DNA from: Isoetes taiwanensis
Lineage: Eukaryota > Streptophyta > Lycopodiopsida > Isoetales > Isoetaceae
Length of the DNA stretch: 64,000 nt
Reading direction: 5' to 3'
Assembly: GCA_021234155.1 (NCBI GenBank)
Contig: JAJEKV010000053.1
Location: 6,899,424-6,963,423 of the forward strand
Shown piece by piece: positions 1-11,459 of the stretch. The notes below the pieces were generated by a model. The model did no database searches. It saw only the letters and a list, made by a program, of their open reading frames with translations, and had not been told where the DNA came from. How positions within the stretch are numbered: the stretch's first letter is position 1; every line of letters begins with the position of its first letter. Position numbers and translations under genes: made by a program.

Positions 1-140
1 GATTCTTCTAGGGATGAGACGCCAACGTAATATGCTCTACAATAATCTTGCATTTAGTAACTAACTACTTAGTAACTTCAATGCTAATCAAACAACATGA
101 TGGACAAATATATAAGCATTCTAGATATATAATGACATAC

Positions 141-673
141 CCTTTGAATGGTGTGCCAGACATGGTGATTAAAGCTCTGGAGCTACGATCTAGCTCTTTA
201 GATATCCATTTTACTTTGCCACTGAATCGATCGAATGCAAGAAGGATGGCGGGCTCGTATATACCAACTATGAGTAGATTTCCAGCCACAACAGGTGTGG
301 CTCTTGATACAACTGGACTAGTCCATGAAATAGCCTTAGTAAGATTGGCCTTCCACAACAAAGACCCATCCTGAAATCTAACGGCATAGAGGAAGCCATT
401 CCAGCTCGGAAAGTAAAGGGCATCATGCTCGATAGAAGGAGTGGCAGAAATATCCCCGCCAGCATAGAATTTCCACTTGAGGGCCAGATTGCGCACAGAA
501 TTAGGGCTAATTTTGTGCTCGCAGGCTGCATTTCGTTGATTCTTCAGGCCTCCGCCATGATTTGGCCATGCTTCGCATCCTGATTCTGGAAAATGAGAGG
601 TCAAGCTTGCTTCAGCATTTACGGCGGTAATCAGGCATGCTGCCACTGAGAAAAGGTAAGCAATCCGCCTCAT
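141..673 (-). CDS. PQQ-repeat polyvinyl-alcohol-dehydrogenase-like protein, exon 1
   Basis: First exon of a secreted beta-propeller protein resembling plant polyvinyl-alcohol-dehydrogenase-like/PQQ-repeat proteins. The ATG at 673 is followed by a signal peptide (MRRIAYLFSVAACLITAVNA), then a W-P-N-H-GG region and two PQQ-like blades (LKWKFYAGGDISATP; then DGSLLWKANL and FDRFSGKVKW). The exon ends at 141 in phase 2 after ..SGTPFKG, directly before a GTATGT donor; the next exon lies outside the window. A TATA box sits about 31 bases upstream of the ATG. The open frame could be extended 5 codons upstream only with a non-ATG codon, so ATG 673 is preferred. Substrate in plants is not established; family assignment is from the repeat pattern and remembered homologues. 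Confidence 0.75.
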
Positions 674-703
674 TGTTAACCCATTCAAGGTCTCTGCACT
701 CTA

Positions 704-711
704 TATATATT
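704..711 (-). promoter_or_regulatory. TATA box of the PQQ-repeat gene
   Basis: TATATATA followed by GAG on the minus strand, about 31 bases upstream of the ATG at 673. Such close spacing implies a very short 5' UTR, or an unseen alternative start site further upstream. Confidence 0.5.
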
Positions 712-1446
712 CCATTTTCCATGAATGTGCTCAATTTTCCATGAATGTGTCTGTCGCAGATTGCGGCTCGTTCATTGAATTGTGCAGTAAGTTAACTGAC
801 AAAATTTGATATAATTCCTTGACTTTTATTTTTCTTTGGCTTAAAGGCAAGGAATATCTGCTGGGCCACGTCTCTGCTTGCATACTGTTCGCTGTTGAGT
901 ACTGAATATCACATATGTAGCACATATAAATAAGTCAACTGAACGATTTTCTAAGTATAAGTACTCAATAAGAACGTGAGCCAATTGTAACATGAACATG
1001 AACATGAACATGTGGGAGTAATGACAGATTAACTCAAGTTGGCACCAGCAGACATGCTTAGAATTGTCTATCTCAATAATTTTATACAATGATGTCCAGA
1101 CCTGCTCTACAATCCTGCTGGTTTCTGGAATTACTTGAAGCCTCTACTTTTACAAAGTGATCTATCCAATCTGCATCCGGAATGTTTTGGCAGTGAGAAC
1201 TTTTGGCTGAGATCTGATGAAACTTCAATTGAAGTCATCCTCGTAAGCTACCAGCCAAACTACAGCTGAAGCATCAATCTATGAGATATGTGCTCCAAAA
1301 GTACAAAATGAGTATGGTGTTAATTTTCTGTGCATATTTGGCAAGAACAGTCAGATATTGGTAATATCTTCATTATCATGTCATCAGAAAAGATCTGAGG
1401 AATCCAGAGGAGATTTACTGGTTATGTTGGAACTGCTATCTGAAGG
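712..1446. other. Spacer or intron sequence without recognised gene
   Basis: AT-rich sequence with no supported coding region; it contains a short GAACAT tandem near 990-1010. It may be intron or 3' region of the minus-strand gene that starts at 1809. Confidence 0.4.
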
Positions 1447-1452
1447 ACTTAC

Positions 1453-1809
1453 GCAAAATGGTCTTTTTCACATAAGGAACATGTCTTCTCTGCATGCTAT
1501 GCAACTTAGAAGGCTTTAGGTTATTTTTTGGCTTCAAAGCTCTGCTGCTGGACAATGGTGTGAAGGAAGCTCTTAAAGATAAACCATCTAAACTCTGCAC
1601 ATAAGCAAAACAAAGATTAAGAGAGAACAAAACAAAACCAAAAAAAAAAAAAAAGGGGGAGCAGAAACTTACATTGGAGAAGAGGAGATGGGTAATATCT
1701 TTGAGGGGCTGTCTGCCGGGTGCGGAAGCAAATGGGAAACGGCAGATTTGGGAGGAAATGTGGAAAGAGGATCTGCATTTTCGTCATTGTGTGGAGGAGC
1801 CATATCCAT
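1453..1809 (-). CDS. Unknown protein, first two exons
   Basis: Minus-strand gene start not recognised. Exon 1 (1809-1673) begins with ATG and encodes an acidic, Pro/Ser-rich N-terminus (MDMAPPHNDENADPLSTF..), ending at a GTAAGT donor (1672). Exon 2 ends at a second GTAAGT donor (1453/1452) and encodes a basic Ser/Lys-rich segment (..LSSSRALKPKNNLKPSKL.., ..RRHVPYVKKTILR). Two acceptors are possible: TGCAG before 1594, which meets a stop in the spliced frame, and TTTAAG before 1571, which keeps the frame open. The basic low-complexity composition suggests a nuclear or chromosome/cytoskeleton-associated protein, but that is a guess. Downstream exons were not found; the gene could be truncated. 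Confidence 0.45.
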
Positions 1810-2985
1810 TTCCGGAGATCTGCAAATATGGGGTTTTGGTGAAGAAGAGATAAAGGGTTTATAGCAGAGGATTAGGATTCGGAGGGAAGATGATGGCGGG
1901 CTATGGTGCCAAAACTCGACATCTCCGATGCCTTCCCAAAGTTCAAATTTTGAACTCGTATGGATACTCGTCCAACCCTGGCCCTTATCCAAAGAAATAT
2001 TCCATGTAATATTCCAAACCCATAAACTAGGGCCGTTCATTCAAAAAAAAGATGGGGTGTGAAACCCATTTTCCACCTCAGCATATGGTTGTCAAAACCA
2101 TAATACAAGTCAATGTTCGGATCTACCACAGAAACAGAATTGCAAAAACGGTACGAGCGACATGCAGAACCACTCCTCTCTGCAGTTCACAAATGCTAAC
2201 TCCTCATATAATCTCAACATATCCAGAATTTACAGCAGAATTTATCAAAATTTATAGCAACACTAGAATTTACAGCAGAATGTCTTCGAAAAGGATATTT
2301 GAACCCCACCGACTTAAATCGGATCCAAATCCCACAAAAAGGAAGAAACAATGCAAGCAATTAACACAATAAACTGCTATTGATGACAAAGGAACTACAC
2401 GGAAAAAACACATTGCCAACATAGCTTCTGCCACATGAAGACAAAGTGAATCTGCCCAAAAAATATTAAGCATGTGACTAATAACAACAGTGTTCTGGCA
2501 TACAAAGCCTTCCTCTGAGGCTTGCTATTCTGATATAGAAGCTTCGTCTATTGGAATTACACATTGGGCTCACTAAATAATCATCCCTACAAGAATTGGG
2601 CCCTGCTCTCCCCCCATGCCTATCTCCATGCCGACACTGCCATCTCCATCTCCATGCCATCTCCATGCCGACCCTGCCATCTCCACGCGCAGAACTGCCT
2701 CTACTCTGCACGCGCCCACGAAGACATCGCCACAACAGCACTTCTAAAAATGAGCATCTCTTGACCTGGGCGGACCAACCATAGCCATCCCAAACCCCTA
2801 TTTCTGACGTCAGAATAATACCCTTTGCCCATAAGAATACCCCCCAAAACCTTCGGAAATCTTATGTTATCCCAACCCCCAACAACAATTGCCCAACATA
2901 ATTTCCCTCATTCTCTGCGGGCGTAGGTTACCTTATACAACATGAAGAGTTTATAAATTCATTTGTGGCTTCAAGTATTTATAAA
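1810..2985. other. Spacer
   Basis: No supported gene. 2620-2695 carries an imperfect CCATCTCCATGCC tandem repeat that creates artefactual open frames on both strands. Confidence 0.5.
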
Positions 2986-2989
2986 TATA

Positions 2990-3017
2990 CTAGAAAAAGT
3001 GCCCAGCATTGCTGGGC
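2990..3017 (-). mobile_element. Helitron 3' terminus (first copy)
   Basis: Read on the minus strand: perfect hairpin GCCCAGC-AAT-GCTGGGC (3017-3001), then ACTTTTT, then CTAG (2993-2990) followed by T. A hairpin several bases before a terminal CTRR abutting T is the known Helitron 3' end. The body would extend rightward from 2990; the 5' TC end was not located. Confidence 0.7.
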
Positions 3018-3065
3018 TTTTTTTCAAGCTAAAATTGAAAAGTTAATAAAGATATAGCAAGCTCA

Positions 3066-4546
3066 ATGTTCTCTCTTTCATTTTTCTTTTTGGATTTTAA
3101 GACGGCATATGATACGGTCCCTCGAGACCTGTTGTGGAAGCGCTTGCAGGAGCTACATGTCCCACAGGTTTTGCAGAATGCCATCTACAGGCTCTATGAC
3201 GAAATATATGTCACTTTGCCTGCGTCAGATCACCGAGTGAGTAGCACCATAGGTGTTAAACAGGGATGTCAGTTATCTCCAACGCTTTTTGGACTCTATA
3301 TTGACAAGTTGGAGACCTGCATGCAAGAACATGGAGGTGGTGGCCCACATTTGCCAGAGGCATATAGAATAAAACAGTTGCTGATGTGGGCTTATTGTCC
3401 CATACATCTAAGAGTATGCAGGAACATTTGGACGCTCTCAGTGGATTCTGTGACATAGCAGGAATGACCGTGAACCAGCAGAAAATCAAGCTGTTAGCAA
3501 TCCTGTCCGCGCAGCATGATATCCCAGACGTCTATTTCAGAGGACAAAGGATGGATGTTGTAAGGACCTTTAAGTATATGGGAATCGATTTTTCTGCTAA
3601 TATGCTATGGGATGACTGTGTAGAAAGAAGGGTCAGCGCGGGATGGAAAGCCATGTACGCAATGCAGAATAGCTGTTACAGAATAGATCTCTGCGATTGG
3701 GCACGCAAAGCGCACCTGTTCAGAGCACTCGTTGAACCAGTATTGTTGTATGGGGTAGAGGTCTGGGGTCCAGCGATTAGAGAGGGTACAGAAGGCCTTC
3801 TTGACATACAGCCTAGGCGTCAAGGACACGGTGCCTTATCCGATTTTGCTGTATGAGACTGGTTTTTGGCCCCTGCAGCATTCTGCTATGAGCAGGCACT
3901 TTGCGTATTTCCATAAGGTTGACAGAATGGATGCACAACGTCTCTCTCCCCGGGCTCTGTTATTGGCACAAGGGCCACAACGACTGAAGAGAGTGTGGCA
4001 GGAGCATTGTAAGGGGTGGTTCGCAAGATGGTCCATAGACTATCAGCAAATTATGGCTATGCCAGATATCGAGAAACATGAGCTGCATTTGAATGAGCGC
4101 TTTGCTGCCTCTCTGTGGGATGTGCTCACGCTTGCGAAGCCCAAAACAGAGCACTACCACACCAGGTTAATCCGTCGCTAGAACATGGCCCACACCAATA
4201 TTTGAAGGCACACATCTCTACCAAAAAACGAAGAGCCATAGTTGCAATGAGGACAGGGTCCCACCATCTCAGAATTGAGACAGGCCGCTGGTGTACGGAT
4301 GGAGGGCAGAGAATCCCCCGGCGTGAGAGATTATGCCAGTGTTGCCACATGCAAATAGTAGAAGATGAACACCATGCTGTACAAGAGTGTCCGGCATATG
4401 CACACATCCGAGCAGCTCATGCCGATCTTAGATGCTCTGAGATAGCAATTCATCAATTGCTGGCTTCGCCAATGGTTGCACGTCTCGCATCCTACATTCT
4501 GCAAGTCTCCACCGTCAAAGAGTCCCTCACAGCACAGGGAATTTGA
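3066..4546 (+). pseudogene. LINE (non-LTR) reverse transcriptase, broken
   Basis: Decayed 3' half of a LINE ORF2. RT fingers/palm motifs are readable (DFKTAYDTVPRDLLW; STIGVKQGCQLSPTLFGLYID). The catalytic YADD block is destroyed: the frame breaks at about 3386, where LLMWA runs straight into LLSHTSKSMQEH, so the two aspartates are absent. Later segments in other frames match the downstream region (ALVEPVLLYGVEVWGP; then a Cys/His cluster CQCCHM..DEHHAVQECPAY typical of the LINE C-terminal zinc knuckle). At least three frameshifts. It begins about 50 bases from the Helitron hairpin and may have been carried by the Helitron. Inactive. Confidence 0.85.
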
Positions 4547-4696
4547 GCGCCCGGATAGGGAATTTGAACGCTTACTACAAGGGTTTTTCCTCCCACATGA
4601 GGGGTTTTTTCGTCCCAGTGGTAGAGACACATTATATAGGGCTTTTGTGGTATTCTTTCTCATAGGCCAGTTGACCTCCGTGGACATTAAAATATA

Positions 4697-4739
4697 CTTC
4701 CTTCCTTCCTTCCTTCCTTCCTTCCTTCCTTCCTTCCTT
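4697..4739 (+). repeat. (CTTC)n microsatellite
   Basis: About ten uninterrupted CTTC units shortly after the LINE remnant; it could be a LINE microsatellite tail or a chance repeat. Confidence 0.9.
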
Positions 4740-5468
4740 TGTTTTTGTTTAATGGTTGAGTCATCAAAGACTAGGCCATTGTTTGGGTCTATGAAGATTT
4801 TAGTATACACCATGATGCGACGCTATAGTACAAGTATTAAAATAGTAATGCATAATAGAATCTGAATTTTTTAAGTTTGTTAAGCTTTGCAAAACCCTTG
4901 GGAATCTTTAAAATAACATACTTAAATTCTCTAATCTGTATATGTGAATATCTAGCTTTGATTTGATGAGGCAGATTCTTGTTAAGATAACCTTGTGGCA
5001 AGCAAGCTTTCCAACACTATCCCTAACACTTTTGTTTCTATTTTTTCATATTTTGTCCGACATCTTGTCTTGGATTTATTCAGCTTCATATATCACCAGC
5101 TGGAAACAATTTTTCTACATTTGTGTCATATTGTCATATATCATTTTCAACCGTACATGAATCTACAGTGGAGGTAAATCTATGAGACAATGATATGTTA
5201 TTTCTTCCTTGCCAAACAAAATATAAATTTGGATGTTTTGAACATTGTTTTGTTTTCTCTGAAATGCGGTGTTTTGTTTTTTTAATACACAACACAATCC
5301 ATGACTGGCCTTTAGCAGAATACATATACACCTACACAACATACATGTCTTTAACCATATAAATCTATAGATAGATAGATAGATACATTATTGTCCCTTG
5401 TACCCTGAGGCCCGTGGACTTATGTAGCATGGGCGAGCTCCCTTACGGGTGCTATAAATCTATATAAA
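4740..5468. other. AT-rich spacer
   Basis: No gene seen. A short ATAG tetranucleotide repeat lies at 5366-5385. Confidence 0.5.
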
Positions 5469-5496
5469 CTAGAAAAAGTGCCCAGCATTGCTAGGC
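5469..5496 (-). mobile_element. Helitron 3' terminus (second copy)
   Basis: Minus strand: hairpin GCCTAGC-AAT-GCTGGGC (one mismatch, 5496-5480), spacer CACTTTTT, CTAG (5472-5469), then T. Nearly identical to the terminus at 2990 and, in its hairpin, to the plus-strand one at 55979-56005, so all belong to one Helitron family. The body runs rightward and would include the LINE fragment and everything nested in it. Confidence 0.65.
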
Positions 5497-5499
5497 TTT

Positions 5500-5636
5500 T
5501 TGTCGGGTATAAATTTAAAATTAATGAAAATTGTGGATTTAACTTTAACAAATAAATATTGTGGGGATGTTCCACTTGCTTGGCAGTGGCTTTTGAGTCT
5601 TTTCCATTGTGACTTGAATAGTCAGCAGGTGCTATT
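5500..5636 (+). pseudogene. LINE ORF2 C-terminal fragment, left of the 11-kb insertion
   Basis: Open frame ending ..VPLAWQWLLSLFHCDLNSQQVLL at the left edge of the transposon. It joins in frame to the LINE sequence that resumes at 16820 once the transposon and one TATT are removed, so this is the upstream part of the interrupted LINE. Confidence 0.6.
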
Positions 5637-5658
5637 GGGTAAAAGCACGCTGTGGTGT
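5633..5658 (+). repeat. Left target duplication (TATT) and 22-bp TIR
   Basis: TATT then GGGTAAAAGCACGCTGTGG.. The 22 bases are the exact reverse complement of 16794-16815. Confidence 0.9.
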
Positions 5659-7047
5659 TCCAATTCGGCTGTCCCCCCTGTCCCCCCAAAATGTGGCGTT
5701 GCATCCACCACTTTTGTGGTATGAAAGTATAATTATGGCACCGCTCAGCTGCCGGCATTTAAGAATAGAGTTCCGCTCAGCTGTGGGGGAAATTCTAATT
5801 TCAAAAACTAAAATTCAAATTCAAATTCCTATTCTTTGGCCCCTTCCTGTTCTTTGCCTCACGCCCCGTTTCTTTGGCTCCCTCCTGCTGCATGAGCTCC
5901 AATCCATTGTGGATATGGATGTCAATGAGGTAATCGTACACAAACCGCATTTCGCATGTGAGAAAGTTTAAGAAGAACCAAGGAACAAGAAATGTTGAAG
6001 AAAAGACACCGTGAGGAAAAAAGAAGAAGAGAAGAAAAATTGGAGCTTGCGAGAATTGGCGAAGGATTCGGTTCATCAAGAAGTGCAAGCGAAAGAACGC
6101 CGTATTGTCCTTAATTTGCTACTAACGTCTTTCCATAAACAGACCAAAAGAATGGAGGATAGCACGAAGAAAGAAATTTTACTTGAGTTTTTGAGGGATA
6201 AAACATTGGAAAAATTCATAGGTGAAGAATTAAAGGATTTGGAAGCCAAGAGCATCGTTATAAGGAGCCTCTGGGACTCCATGCAGACTGTCAAACTCTC
6301 TACCAGCAATGACTGACTAGCAGCCAAGAATAGCTGCCTTGCAATGTCTGTACCACGTCGTGCAGATTCTGAAACAAGTGACAAAATCAGCCAGCGAGAT
6401 CTTGGAAAGGTATTAGATGTTCACCCAAGAAACCTGCAAAAGGCAAAGAAAAAGAGGGAAGAGATCGATTACAATGGTGGGAAATGGGTTTCTTACAAGA
6501 GGGCTAAAAGATTCGATGCAATTTCAGATGAACATATAGAAAAGATTCAAAAATTTTGGATTGAGAACACCAGAGTGTCTCCTAATACAAAGGATGTTAG
6601 AACTAGAAGATTGGAGAGAAATGTAAGAGAAGAACATGCTGCCCACTATCTGGAGGAATCACAGGTTAGTTTATTTCTGTTATTCATGTTTTCTTAGTTA
6701 TGGTGCTTAGTGTGGTGGTTATTGTGTTGTACAGTGATTGTGGTGTACTGTATGCAGTATGTAAATTGTGTGTAGTTGACTCTAGTCTGAAATGCAATAT
6801 TTAATGTTTGGAATATTATTAGAACATGACAGAATTGAGTACTCCTTTACTGGGTGTGTGTACAGTCTAAAAATATTTGAGCTATAACTAACTGATCCTG
6901 AGATACAAATTTTTGTTGAATAATTCAAGCACAGCTCTGTTGGAAAGTATGATATATTAAAAAAAGGATCTTACAAAATGGCTTTACAAAATTTAGCTTT
7001 CCATTGAAAGCTCTGTACCCGAGAACTAAATTTACATGCATGATTTC

Positions 7048-7536
7048 CTAAGCAACAGGAAATGCTGGTATGACTGGCTCGAGAACTGGTGCATCCAAAA
7101 TTATTGTTTTCTGCACTAAAGCATCTAAGCTTTCTGCAGTCATCCCAGAATTTAACAGGATGAGGTTTGCCAGTGCTTCCTGCATCCCCTGGTGGTAAGT
7201 ACGCAATTCTGCCAGTAAAATCCGCTGTTGCAGAGTCAGAGCGGACAAGTGACAGAGAACAAATATACCAGCTGCCCTTGCAGCAGCATGTAACATAAGC
7301 TCATGAACTCTGTCTAAGAGCTCTCTTCCTGTCAATCTGACTCCAAGCATAGCCATTGAAGGCCCAACATCCAGTCTGTTATATGCCTTTAGGTTTGATT
7401 CGAAATCAGCAAAGAAGGTGGATTTAGGCATATCCACCTTCAGAGATTTATCACGAGCCCTGTTTAACATGTGCCGAATGCCCTCCTCGGTCACCCTACA
7501 ATAGCCGTAGTGATCTCTGAACATGGATTCTACCAT
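7048..7536 (-). CDS. Unknown 162-codon ORF inside the transposase intron
   Basis: ATG at 7536 opens an uninterrupted frame (MVESMFRDHYGYCRVTEEG.. to ..VIPAFPVA). The frame stays open upstream to about 7634, where TTCTAATCATTAG resembles a branch point and 3' splice site, so it may be a terminal exon. It is Leu/Ala-rich and predicted helical with no recognised domain. It is antisense to the transposase gene and parallel to the ULP1-like gene. It could be a third element gene or remnant of another insertion; unlike its neighbours it has no visible frameshift. Confidence 0.4.
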   Translation of the reverse strand: MVESMFRDHYGYCRVTEEGIRHMLNRARDKSLKVDMPKSTFFADFESNLKAYNRLDVGPSMAMLGVRLTGRELLDRVHELMLHAAARAAGIFVLCHLSALTLQQRILLAELRTYHQGMQEALANLILLNSGMTAESLDALVQKTIILDAPVLEPVIPAFPVA

Positions 7537-7744
7537 GTTGCCGGAATGAACTTCTTCGATTTGGCGCGAATTGGGAATGAAACGCCAAAAATCAGACGTA
7601 GGAACAGGATTTAGGACCCAGATCCTTTTCTAATGATTAGAAGAGGAATGTAATTATTATCAGGGTGTACGAATTTCAGAAGTGTTTATGAGAGCAAGGC
7701 TAGATGATTTTTTTATGTCGATTTAAATAGGATAAAAGTGATGT

Positions 7745-8572
7745 GATGTGATGTGTGGTGTCGATGGTGTGTGTGATGGTGTGGTGTGGTGTGGTGTGGT
7801 GTGGTGTGGTGTGGGTTACGTTATGTCCATGGTGTCATGTGGGTGTGTGCATGTTAATGTATGATCTGGAGAATCTCCCCCCTCACCCCACCACACCCCA
7901 TCTATCCCACCACCATAGACTACCACCACATCTTTGCGACCACCACATTACCACCACATGCACACACATCCCACCACATCCCACGCCACACCCCTCCACC
8001 ACCACCACCACACTCCACCACCACCACATCACACCACAATCCACAACACCACACCACACCACACCACCACCACTACACCCCCCCACCACACTCCACCACC
8101 ACCACACTCCACCACACACCACCCGACCACCACACCCCACCACCACACTCCACCACACCACATCATAGCACCACACACCACTACACACACCACCACCACC
8201 ACCCCCCCCACCACCACACACCACACACCACTCCACCACCACCACCCCCACCACCACGCCCCCACCACCACACCACACACCACTCCACCACCCCCACCAC
8301 CACACCCCACCACCACCACACACCACTCCACCACCACAATCCACCACCACCACCCCCCACCACCACACTCCACCACCACCACACTCCACCACCACTCCAC
8401 ACTCCACCATTTGGTGTATGGTGTGTGGTGAATGGTATGGTGTGTGGTGGGGTGTGGTGTGGTGTGTGGTAATGTACACAACACTAAGGTGCTCGTTCTG
8501 GTGAATATGATGAGTGTGGGGCATGGTATGGTGCATGGTTTGGTGTGGTATACACATCCTAACAGTTTAGTG
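7745..8572 (+). repeat. GGTGT / CCACCA simple-repeat tract with strand switches
   Basis: The tract is TGGTGTGG-rich at 7745-7815, becomes CCACCA/CCACAC-rich at 7870-8408, then returns to GGTGTGG at 8408-8572. The C-rich core is on the sense strand of the transposase intron. Outer G-rich arms can pair with the C-rich core. Open frames here encode only His/Thr/Pro or Val/Trp/Gly runs and are not genes. Confidence 0.9.
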
Positions 8573-10516
8573 TTCATTTCATGCAGATGCTATTGTTCAA
8601 GAGGTTTCTGGACCAACATCCAGAAATTAAGATTCGTCTTCGAGCTTTTGAGAAGCTAAAACCCTGGTTTGTTGTGAAATTGAAGGACTTCAATAGTTGC
8701 TGTTGCATTCAAAGACGCGAGGATGCAAATGCTAGTGGATGGACTCAATGGGATGAGAACCAAACATCCAAAGAATTGCACTTGCACTGCGATGTTTGTA
8801 GATCACATGAACTTGGTCAATGCAGGGCACACCAAAGATAAAATTGCAAGTACAGGAAGCTTGTGGAGATCTATATTGTGTCCAAAGAGTGAATTAGATG
8901 AGTTTCACAAGAAGGCGTGCATCCTTGGAAATTGTCGTGCGGTGGAATCAAGAAGTTTCAGACTGTCCCATGGAAGGAAGTGGCGCGAGGGAAAGTGAAA
9001 TGGGAGTACATTGACTATGAGAAAGACAACGCCTCGAAGTTCTCGGTAGGAGATCGACTCATCAAGACAATGAGACGTAACCCAAGGAGCTTCGGATAAA
9101 CCGAAAGAGCATCTAAAAATCTTTCCACCGCATAATTTCGGTACCAATGGCGGGTAAAAAAGCAGTTTAAGGAGCTTCGGAGAATCTCCCGGCCAGATGC
9201 ATGTCTCTCGGTAGTGGATTTTGCAGAGAACTATACATTCAAGGAACAAGAGGAGGTGCAATCGATGCTTTTGGGTCAATAATCGATTACCATTTTGGTT
9301 CAAATAACATATCAAGATGACTCAATTGGCGGATATGAGATTATCAAGGAAACACATTACTACGTATCGATGATAGGGAACACGATACTTTGTTCAGGCA
9401 ACACCGCTTCATGAAGCACCACAAATATCCGGAGCAGAAAGGAAGGGTTCCAAAGAGACATTATGTGTTTTCGGATGGTGCAAAGATCTCAATTCAAGGC
9501 TTCTAGACCATTTTACTTTGTGGCTAGGTACACAAACGCATAATCGATGTCTATATGATGTGGAATTTTTTGGTTCTAACCACGGGAAAGGTGAACACGA
9601 TGGCAAAGTTCTTTGAGTTGAAGAGATGGTTAAGACAACCGCAATTAAAATACAAGAAACATAAAATTGGGTAATGCTCATGAAGTGGTAGAAGTTGCGA
9701 AGAGATGTTTACTTGTGGAACATCCGAAAGTGGATGAACACATCTGAAAACCAAGAAGAGGAAGAATATAAAAAGGTTCTTTTGGGAAGTCAAGGTGGAG
9801 GATATAGATAGAAAGAAAGCATGGGGTGCAGAAAGGATTTTGGATACTAGGCAGATACATTGTGTACATGCATTCAATCCTGAATCTCCATTGCAGTTGC
9901 ACACGAGGGAACTTTCATGCTTCTGCAGCTACTGCTTGGATGGCATGTGGGACAGTTGTGTGAACAAGCACTACGTTGATGATTGGAAACTTCAAGTTAT
10001 TGTACCATCCTCCAATGTGCATGCTGACATTGAGGACCGTAAATCCAGCAGGTCCTTGTTCTCCTCCAATCCCACGATGTTAGCAGAGGCACTTAGAGTT
10101 GGTGATAATTTTGCTGTTGTTGCTCCGAAAGGGAATGATGAGGGTTCTGAATTTTGGATTCTGATGTGCACAAAACCAAAATGGATAGTGGAGAAAGACT
10201 TCCAACTCAATGGAACATGGTACCTCGCCGGTGATAGTGTCATAGAAGGTATGTATTACAAGAAGGGCGCAAGATCAACCGCGGCCTATGATCTTTTGCA
10301 AAGAAAGACGCCTTAGGCATAGTATTCACAACACAGATCTGTGCAATCAGACTTCACATGCCACCAACTAAACGTCAAAACAGGACTGTATATAGGCTGG
10401 ATCCTTTAGATGAGGAGAAAATTTTACAGATTTACCCGAAGTTCTTTCTGACGATGATGAAATGTAAAACCATTCTGTAGTTTTCAGAACTCATGTGAAG
10501 TTTTGTGCTTCAGCTG

Positions 10517-11459
10517 CAGTGTTGTTTACGTACCCGTATTTTACGTTTACATACGTCTCGTACCTTCCTCACAGTACTATACGTACTATACCTATAAGTT
10601 GACAGGTCAAATTAAGCTCTTGTTTTATTGATACCGTACTTAACGTATTAATACATATAGTATGTATGATACGTACTTTATAAAAAAAAAAAACCGTCCA
10701 AATGACATTAGACCAATAGAATTGGTAAAATTATACATTAGGAAAAATACATTATTATATATTATAGAATAGGAGTAAAAAACACATTAGTAGACTTTAG
10801 ACATTAGGTAAATTATGGAATTGTAGTTAAAAAGAAAAAAAGCACATAATCTTCTTGCAAATAAAAACCCAAAACCCCTGCGTTTTCCCCCTCTTTCTTC
10901 TTACCTTAGCTGTTGAATCGGAATGGAGATGGAGATGCAGACCCACCTTTCTCCTTGTTTTATCATGGTAGGAGGCAAACCTTCTCCTTAATACTTTAAT
11001 AGCTTGCATTCATGCCAGGAAAGAAATACAGAGGTCAGCGGCGGTTAATAACTTCGGATGCAACAAATGAGCAACAATTACTTGAATTTATTTGTCTGTG
11101 TGTGTAGATCGCAGATTAGAATATATAATTCTTAAATAGACATATTTTGGATTGAAAACTTTGAGAAATACTTAATTTTCTAAGGTAATATATTCTGATT
11201 CATTATTTAAAACTTGGAAGTCCTTCATACTAGTTGATAATGCAACTATTTTAACTGCAATACAAGAAATAATAGTTCTAAAATTACAGAAAGTACTTAA
11301 CGTATAGTACGTAAAGTACGTATTTTACGTATTTAATAAGTACTTTATAATTCCAAAAAGCGTATTTAAAGTACTTTTTAAATGAGAGGTATGCATACGG
11401 TATTAATACGTTAAGTACGTATAATACCCGTACCGTACTAAACGTACCTGACAACACTG
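10517..11459. mobile_element. Nested non-autonomous hAT element
   Basis: Flanked by a perfect 8-bp duplication TTCAGCTG (10509-10516, 11460-11467), the hAT-family signature. Terminal inverted repeats start CAGTGTTGT, and both ends are filled with TACGT/GTACGT-type motifs (10525-10670 and 11285-11450). There is no transposase; the interior is AT-rich. It lies just after the transposase stop codon, so it inserted into the 11-kb element. Confidence 0.85.

Larger units (their letters stand above)
5992..10467 (+). pseudogene. DDE-like transposase of the 11-kb element, decayed
   Basis: Candidate ATG at 5992 opens a Lys/Arg/Glu-rich N-terminus. The frame from 6011 to 6664 is continuous except for one TGA at 6314-6316. 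It contains a helix-turn-helix-like segment (SQRDLGKVLDVHPRNLQKAKKK) and NTRVSPNTKDV. A CAG/GTTAGT donor at 6664 and a TTTCATGCAG acceptor at about 8583 bound a 1.9-kb intron. Next come LRAFEKLKPWFVVKLK, a Cys cluster (SCCC..CTC), the conserved-looking block SVVDFAENYTFKEQEEVQS (about 9208-9265, the likely first catalytic Asp) and a well-preserved C-terminal part (9795-10316: CFCSYCLDGMWDSC, FWILMCTKPKW). An acidic tail and TAA fall near 10467. Several frameshifts lie between 8700 and 9790. I recall similar uncharacterised proteins in ferns, lycophytes and mosses; the DDE reading is inference. Confidence 0.65.

Noticed and set aside
2478-2784. Open frames rich in Arg/Gly/Trp or His/Pro
   Set aside because: Produced by the CCATCTCCATGCC imperfect repeat.
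7755-8577. His/Thr/Pro-rich and Val/Trp/Gly-rich open frames (the same was seen at 14954-15911)
   Set aside because: Translation of CCACCA/GGTGTG simple repeat; no codon structure.
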